Positions 59,600-64,000 of a stretch of DNA of 64,000 nt are shown here, piece by piece. A model generated the notes under the pieces. It saw only the letters and a list, made by a program, of their open reading frames with translations, had not been told where the DNA came from and ran no database searches. The DNA is taken from positions 186,001 through 250,000 of the forward strand of contig JAKAWR010000001.1 of NCBI GenBank assembly GCA_021816935.1, written 5' to 3'. This DNA comes from Actinomycetes bacterium. GTDB taxonomy: Bacteria > Actinomycetota > Acidimicrobiia > Acidimicrobiales > JAMCPL01. Within the stretch, counting starts at the first letter, position 1. Every line of letters starts with the position of its first letter. The position numbers and the translations under genes were made by a program.

Positions 59600-60223
59600 T
59601 CAATCCTCCGGAACCGCACCGCCCTCCGGCGCCCTCACCGCCTCCCCGGTGCGTACCTCGCGAGCGGCGGCCGAAAGCACGCCGTTGACGAACCGGCCGG
59701 AGTCCTCCGTCGAATACTGTTTCGCAAGCTCGACCGCCTCGTCGATCACGACAGCAAGCGGCACGCCCGGTTCCTCCATCAGCTCCCAGATGCCAATGCG
59801 CAGCACGGCCCTGTCCATAGCCGGCATCCTTCTCACGTCCCAACCTGCGGCAAGCTCGCCCAGGAGCCCGTCGATACATCCCAGGTTCGCGGTTACGCCT
59901 TCGGCAATCCTGCGGGCGTAGGTATCCGGCGCGACTCTCAAACCTGAGAGGACCAAGTCCATAACGCCCCCCTTCGACTCCCACTCGTAAAGAAGCTCCA
60001 GCGCCCTCACCCTCGCGTCATGCCGCGGAAGCTCGGGGCGCTCCGGCCGTTCTCCAAAGCCGGAATCGGAGACACTGCGAAAAGCTGCTGCAGCCGGCAT
60101 CCCGGCGGATCTCTCCCGGTTCGCCAGCTCTTCCCCCGATGTCGTCACCCGCGACTTGCCACGACTCGCAAGCAACCCTTCTCCCGGCAATTGCTCGTCC
60201 CCACGCCGCGTGCGGGCGGGCAT
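59600..60223 (-). CDS. nusB: Transcription antitermination factor NusB
   Basis: RVRALELLYEWESKGG, DGLLGELAAGWDVRRMPAMDRAVLRIGIWELMEEPGVPLAVVIDEAVELAKQYSTEDSGRFVNGVL. Start uncertain (long N-terminal extension). Confidence 0.93.
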   Translation of the reverse strand: MPARTRRGDEQLPGEGLLASRGKSRVTTSGEELANRERSAGMPAAAAFRSVSDSGFGERPERPELPRHDARVRALELLYEWESKGGVMDLVLSGLRVAPDTYARRIAEGVTANLGCIDGLLGELAAGWDVRRMPAMDRAVLRIGIWELMEEPGVPLAVVIDEAVELAKQYSTEDSGRFVNGVLSAAAREVRTGEAVRAPEGGAVPED

Positions 60224-60241
60224 GTAATCAGTACCGTGCTC

Positions 60242-60805
60242 TCAGGCCCGCGTGATGTACTCGCCCGTTCTCGTATCGACCTTCACCCGGTCTCCGGTCG
60301 AGACGAAGAGCGGGACCTGCACCACGATGCCCGTCTCCAGTGTCGCCGGCTTCCTCGCCCCCGACACCCTGTCACCCTGCAAGCCTGGATCCGTCTGAGT
60401 CACAAGCAGCTCCACGGAAGCGGGCAAATCCACTGAAAGCACGTCGTCCCCATGCACCTGAAGGATCACGGTGTCGCCGTCCTTCATGTATTCGACCGCA
60501 CTGCCGAGCACGTCGCGACCAACCGGCATCTGGTCATAAGAGCTCGTGTCCATGAACACAAGTGACCCTTCCTCAGCATAAAGCAGCTGCATCTCGCGCT
60601 TGTCGACGATTGCCTGCTCCACCTTCTCGTCAGCCCTGAACGTCTTGTCGACGACCGCACCAGTGCGAACGTTCTTCAGCTTCGTCCGGACGAACGCACC
60701 ACCCTTGCCGGGTTTGACGTGCTGGAACTCGACGACGCGAAAGAGCCCCTCTCCCAGCTCCAGCGTCATCCCGTTCTCGATATCGTTCGTCGTAGTGGTC
60801 GGCAT
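60242..60805 (-). CDS. efp: Elongation factor P
   Basis: DIENGMTLELGEGLFRVVEFQHVKPGKGGAFVRTKLKNVRTGAVVDKTFRADEKVEQA. Confidence 0.97.
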   Translation of the reverse strand: MPTTTTNDIENGMTLELGEGLFRVVEFQHVKPGKGGAFVRTKLKNVRTGAVVDKTFRADEKVEQAIVDKREMQLLYAEEGSLVFMDTSSYDQMPVGRDVLGSAVEYMKDGDTVILQVHGDDVLSVDLPASVELLVTQTDPGLQGDRVSGARKPATLETGIVVQVPLFVSTGDRVKVDTRTGEYITRA

Positions 60806-61956
60806 CAGCGCCATATCTCCTTCGTGTATCCGGTTACAACCCTCGTGCCGGCCGGCCCCACCACCACCATGTCCTCTATCCGCACCCCACCGATACCCGG
60901 AAGGTAGATACCCGGCTCGACGGTCACAGCATGGCCCTCTTCAAGGGTATCATCCGACCGCGGCCCCACGACCGGAGCCTCATGAACCTCCAGGCCCACA
61001 CCATGGCCCGTCCCATGCCCGAATGCGTCTCCGTAGCCGGCAGCCTTGATCACATCCCTGCACGCCTCGTCGACATCTTTCGCAGCAACGCCCGGACCTG
61101 CTGCAGCCAGGCCCGCTGCCTGGGCCTCCAGTACAACCTTGTAGACCTCTGCCATCTGGCCGTGAAGCTCCCCTCCCGGGCACAGCGTCCTCGTCATGTC
61201 GGAATGGTACCCGTCGAAGGTCGCCCCGAAATCGATCACCACGGTTTCGCCGGGGGAGATGCGCCGATCCGACGGCCGGGCATGCGGTTTCGCTCCGTTC
61301 GGTCCCGACGCCACGATCGTATCGAAGGACCTATCCTCTGCCCCGAGCCTGCGCATAGCTGTCTCCAGCTCGAGGGCCACCTCGCTCTCCGTGGGGCCAT
61401 CAGCCAGCATACCTGCAGTCGACAGCAACGCCTCATCCGCTATCGACGCCGCTCGTTCGAGGCGGGCGAGCTCACCTCGGTCCTTGCACCGTCTCAGGCG
61501 CTCCACGAGTTCGGTCGTTGCCACGACATCGCAGCCGGCACCGCCTGCACTCGCCGCCCCGGCCACGGACTTCGCCCACTTCTCCTTCGCTGCCCAGCTG
61601 ACGTGCTCCGCTTCCAGCCCGACCCGTAGCGCCCCGGCTTTACGGACCGCCGCCACGATCGCGCTCTCCTGCTCCTTCAGGTTGCCCACCACCACCTTTA
61701 CCTCCCCTCCAAGCCCCGCCTCTCTTAGCTCCTCCTCGATCTGCACCGCATAACGGCTGTCAGTGCACGCCACTGACCCAGAGCCGGTCACGATCAGTAC
61801 GCAAGCCGAGCCGCTGAACCCCGTCAGGTAACGTATGTTTGCAGGCACAGTCACTATGATGGCGTCCACGCCGGCCCCGTCCAGCGCATAACGAAGCCGA
61901 TCAAGCCGCGTAGCCGTACTCATCGACTCGGGCCCGTTCCCGTTTCCGGCAAGCAT
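60805..61956 (-). CDS. pepQ: Xaa-Pro aminopeptidase-like M24 peptidase
   Basis: VIDFGATFDGYHSDMTRTLCPGG, FGHGTGHGVGLEVHEAPVVG, VTVEPGIYLPGIGGVRIED. Start may be 61923. Confidence 0.92.
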   Translation of the reverse strand: MLAGNGNGPESMSTATRLDRLRYALDGAGVDAIIVTVPANIRYLTGFSGSACVLIVTGSGSVACTDSRYAVQIEEELREAGLGGEVKVVVGNLKEQESAIVAAVRKAGALRVGLEAEHVSWAAKEKWAKSVAGAASAGGAGCDVVATTELVERLRRCKDRGELARLERAASIADEALLSTAGMLADGPTESEVALELETAMRRLGAEDRSFDTIVASGPNGAKPHARPSDRRISPGETVVIDFGATFDGYHSDMTRTLCPGGELHGQMAEVYKVVLEAQAAGLAAAGPGVAAKDVDEACRDVIKAAGYGDAFGHGTGHGVGLEVHEAPVVGPRSDDTLEEGHAVTVEPGIYLPGIGGVRIEDMVVVGPAGTRVVTGYTKEIWR

Positions 61957-62157
61957 GCACAGAGTCTACGCGATGCTTCATGATCCGGAGGCGAGCACGC
62001 CTATGTGGCGGGTTGCCCGCATCACCCCCGTGTTGCCGTTCGGCGGTGTCCGGGTACCCGGCAATTCTTCTTCCTCGTTTGCATCTTGGCCTCGTTCGAA
62101 GGTGGGCAGCCACCGGCACAGCGACCTATGATTGACAATGTGTTACAACAACCTGGT

Positions 62158-63192
62158 ATGAGGCAGGTATCACCGAGACTTTTCCGCCGCCTTTCACTGG
62201 CCGCCGTCCTCGCCTCCTTGGCGCTTCTGGCGTCAGGGGCTTGGGTCCGCCTGTCGGAGTCGGGGCTCGGCTGCTCGGCCTGGCCCGCTTGCACCCATCA
62301 CCGCCTCGTCGCCCCCGATCGGTACCACTCCCTGATCGAGTTCAGCAACAGGATGCTCATCACTGCGATGGCCGTGATCTTCCTCGCCGTCCTCGCGGCC
62401 GCAATTGCCAGGTCTCCACGCCGTCGCGACCTGCTCTGGCTCTCCACCGGCCTTGCAATCGGTTACGCGGCCGAAGCGGTCCTGGGCGGAATAGCCGTCC
62501 TCGCAAAGCTCGCGCCAGCACTCGTGGCCGCGCACCTGATCCTGTCTCTTGTCATCCTTTCCTGCGCCACCGCCCTGCATTGGCGGTCAGCGATCCCCGA
62601 CGAGGCTGCCGGCAAGCGCCCCGAACCGGTCCTTCCCCAGCCCGCCATGCTGGGCGCCTACGGCCTGATACCACTATTCTGGGCCTCCGTTGTGATGGGC
62701 ACGATCGTCACAGGCAGCGGTCCACACAGCGGGAAGCCAGGTACGCCGCGTTTTCACCTCTCGCTCGGGGGCATGGTGCAGATCCACGCTGCGATCGGCC
62801 TTCTCTCCTATGGCCTGGCCCTTGGCCTACTTGCGGCGGTGCTCGCCCAACATTGTCCCCCCCCCGTACAGCGGCGCGCCTTAGCGGTCGTGGTGCTGCT
62901 CACCCTCCAGGGTGCCCTGGGATACTCGGTTTGGTTCAGCGCGTTCTCCGTCATTCCGTCCGAACTTCACATTGCCGGGGCCGGATTCGTTCTTGTAGCC
63001 ATCGAACGGTTCAACCTCGGGCTGTTAGCGCACTGCGGCCGACCGGGTAGCGCCGGACTGGCCGAGGCACCCCCAGCGCCCTCCGGTTACGAAGTGCCGG
63101 CGGTACTGGAGACCGCGGAGCCCAGCAGCGCCGCCAACGCGTTCCTTGCCTTCACGAGCTCGCTGACAGAGACCCGCTCGTGCGGGGTGTGA
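62158..63192 (+). CDS. ctaA: Heme A synthase (CtaA/COX15)
   Basis: GAWVRLSESGLGCSAWPACTHH, EFSNRMLITAMAVIFL, MGTIVTGSGPHSG, 8 TM-like segments. Start set at MRQVSPR. Confidence 0.9.
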   Translation: MRQVSPRLFRRLSLAAVLASLALLASGAWVRLSESGLGCSAWPACTHHRLVAPDRYHSLIEFSNRMLITAMAVIFLAVLAAAIARSPRRRDLLWLSTGLAIGYAAEAVLGGIAVLAKLAPALVAAHLILSLVILSCATALHWRSAIPDEAAGKRPEPVLPQPAMLGAYGLIPLFWASVVMGTIVTGSGPHSGKPGTPRFHLSLGGMVQIHAAIGLLSYGLALGLLAAVLAQHCPPPVQRRALAVVVLLTLQGALGYSVWFSAFSVIPSELHIAGAGFVLVAIERFNLGLLAHCGRPGSAGLAEAPPAPSGYEVPAVLETAEPSSAANAFLAFTSSLTETRSCGV

Positions 63193-64000
63193 GCAAGCTC
63201 AGGATCGCCCGGCCCGAAGTTGCACGCCGGGATCCCGGCCTCGAAAAACGTTGCTGCGTCGGTCCAGCCGAGCTTTCCCTTCGGCGGCGCCCCAACCAAC
63301 GACACCAGTGCCGCCAGGAACGGGTTGTCGAGTGAAGGCGGTGCCCCTGATGCCACTTCGATCAGTTCGAAGCTCGCCCGATCCACCCAGTCGAGAGCCG
63401 GAACGCCCGCCCGCCCGGTACCTCCGAAAATGAACGACTCCAGGGCTTCCACCGCAACGGCCGCGTCGCGATCCGGCGCGAAGCGGTAGTTGAGCACGCA
63501 TGACGCCCGGTCCGGCACGACGTTCGTCACCCCTCCACCGTCGACATGCACGGCCTGAAGCTGCTCGTAGTACGTGCAGCCGGCCATCCGCACCTCACGC
63601 CCCGGAAACTCCAGCACCCGCTCGAGAAGGCTGCCCAGCAGGTGAACCGCGTTGACACCGCGCCATGGCCTCGCGGTGTGGGCACTCGCGCCGGCGATGC
63701 GGATCCGCGCCAGCATAGTTCCCTGACAGCCGGCTTCGACCAACCCTCCCGTGGGCTCGCCCACGACCGCAGCGTCCGCCTCGAAGATGTCCGGCCGGGA
63801 AGCTACTAGCCGCCGCAGGCCATTCTCCTCCCGTGTCACCTCCTCGCACGGGTAGAAAATACAGGTGAGCCCAACACTCGGATCGGGTGGGTACATCAAC
63901 AAGTCCAGAAGCACCGCAACAGACGCCTTCGTATCGACCGCGCCCAGCCCGCCGATCCAGGTTTCGCCCGCCCCGCTCGGCTCCCCGCCAGTCCCGCTCC
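63087..64000 (-). CDS. dapE: M20 metallopeptidase, succinyl-diaminopimelate desuccinylase-like (5' end beyond window)
   Basis: GGLGAVDTKASVAVLLDLLMYPP (frame open to 64000), FYPCEEVTREENGLRRL, EPTGGLVEAGCQGTM. Confidence 0.85.
   Translation of the reverse strand, partial: SGTGGEPSGAGETWIGGLGAVDTKASVAVLLDLLMYPPDPSVGLTCIFYPCEEVTREENGLRRLVASRPDIFEADAAVVGEPTGGLVEAGCQGTMLARIRIAGASAHTARPWRGVNAVHLLGSLLERVLEFPGREVRMAGCTYYEQLQAVHVDGGGVTNVVPDRASCVLNYRFAPDRDAAVAVEALESFIFGGTGRAGVPALDWVDRASFELIEVASGAPPSLDNPFLAALVSLVGAPPKGKLGWTDAATFFEAGIPACNFGPGDPELAHTPHERVSVSELVKARNALAALLGSAVSSTAGTS

Overview
The window is a dense, high-GC, single-chromosome housekeeping segment, probably actinobacterial. The evidence is an actinobacterial-type IHF (mihF), a GarA-like FHA protein beside gcvH/merR/bifunctional nuclease, and the ruvCAB-yajC-secDF-rel and pyrR-B-C-carA-carB-pyrD-F-mihF-gmk-rpoZ-coaBC-metK-priA-def-fmt-rpe orders. 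I recognised about 50 protein-coding genes, one tRNA-Asn, one clear cobalamin riboswitch and one probable PyrR-binding loop. I saw no CRISPR array, rRNA, transposase or prophage.

Observations I consider most worth following up:
1. A cobalamin riboswitch with its own promoter controls an NCS1/nucleobase-type permease followed immediately by cobT. This suggests an uncharacterised lower-ligand (benzimidazole-type base) salvage module.
2. A single ORF fuses LipB to LipA. Its linker contains a short dispersed repeat and a perfect 13-bp hairpin.
3. A ~22-bp repeat family (GAGCCTCAGCGGATAGGGACCT) recurs, often directly after stop codons.
4. An archaeal-type AspRS lies next to hisS.
5. metH has a strong upstream promoter, a possibly structured leader and a second leaderless-type promoter with tandem 11-bp repeats.
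6. Many starts show a TANNNT -10 box exactly 6-7 nt upstream, indicating widespread leaderless transcription.

All calls come from reading the sequence and the supplied ORFs. No database searches or folding programs were run.
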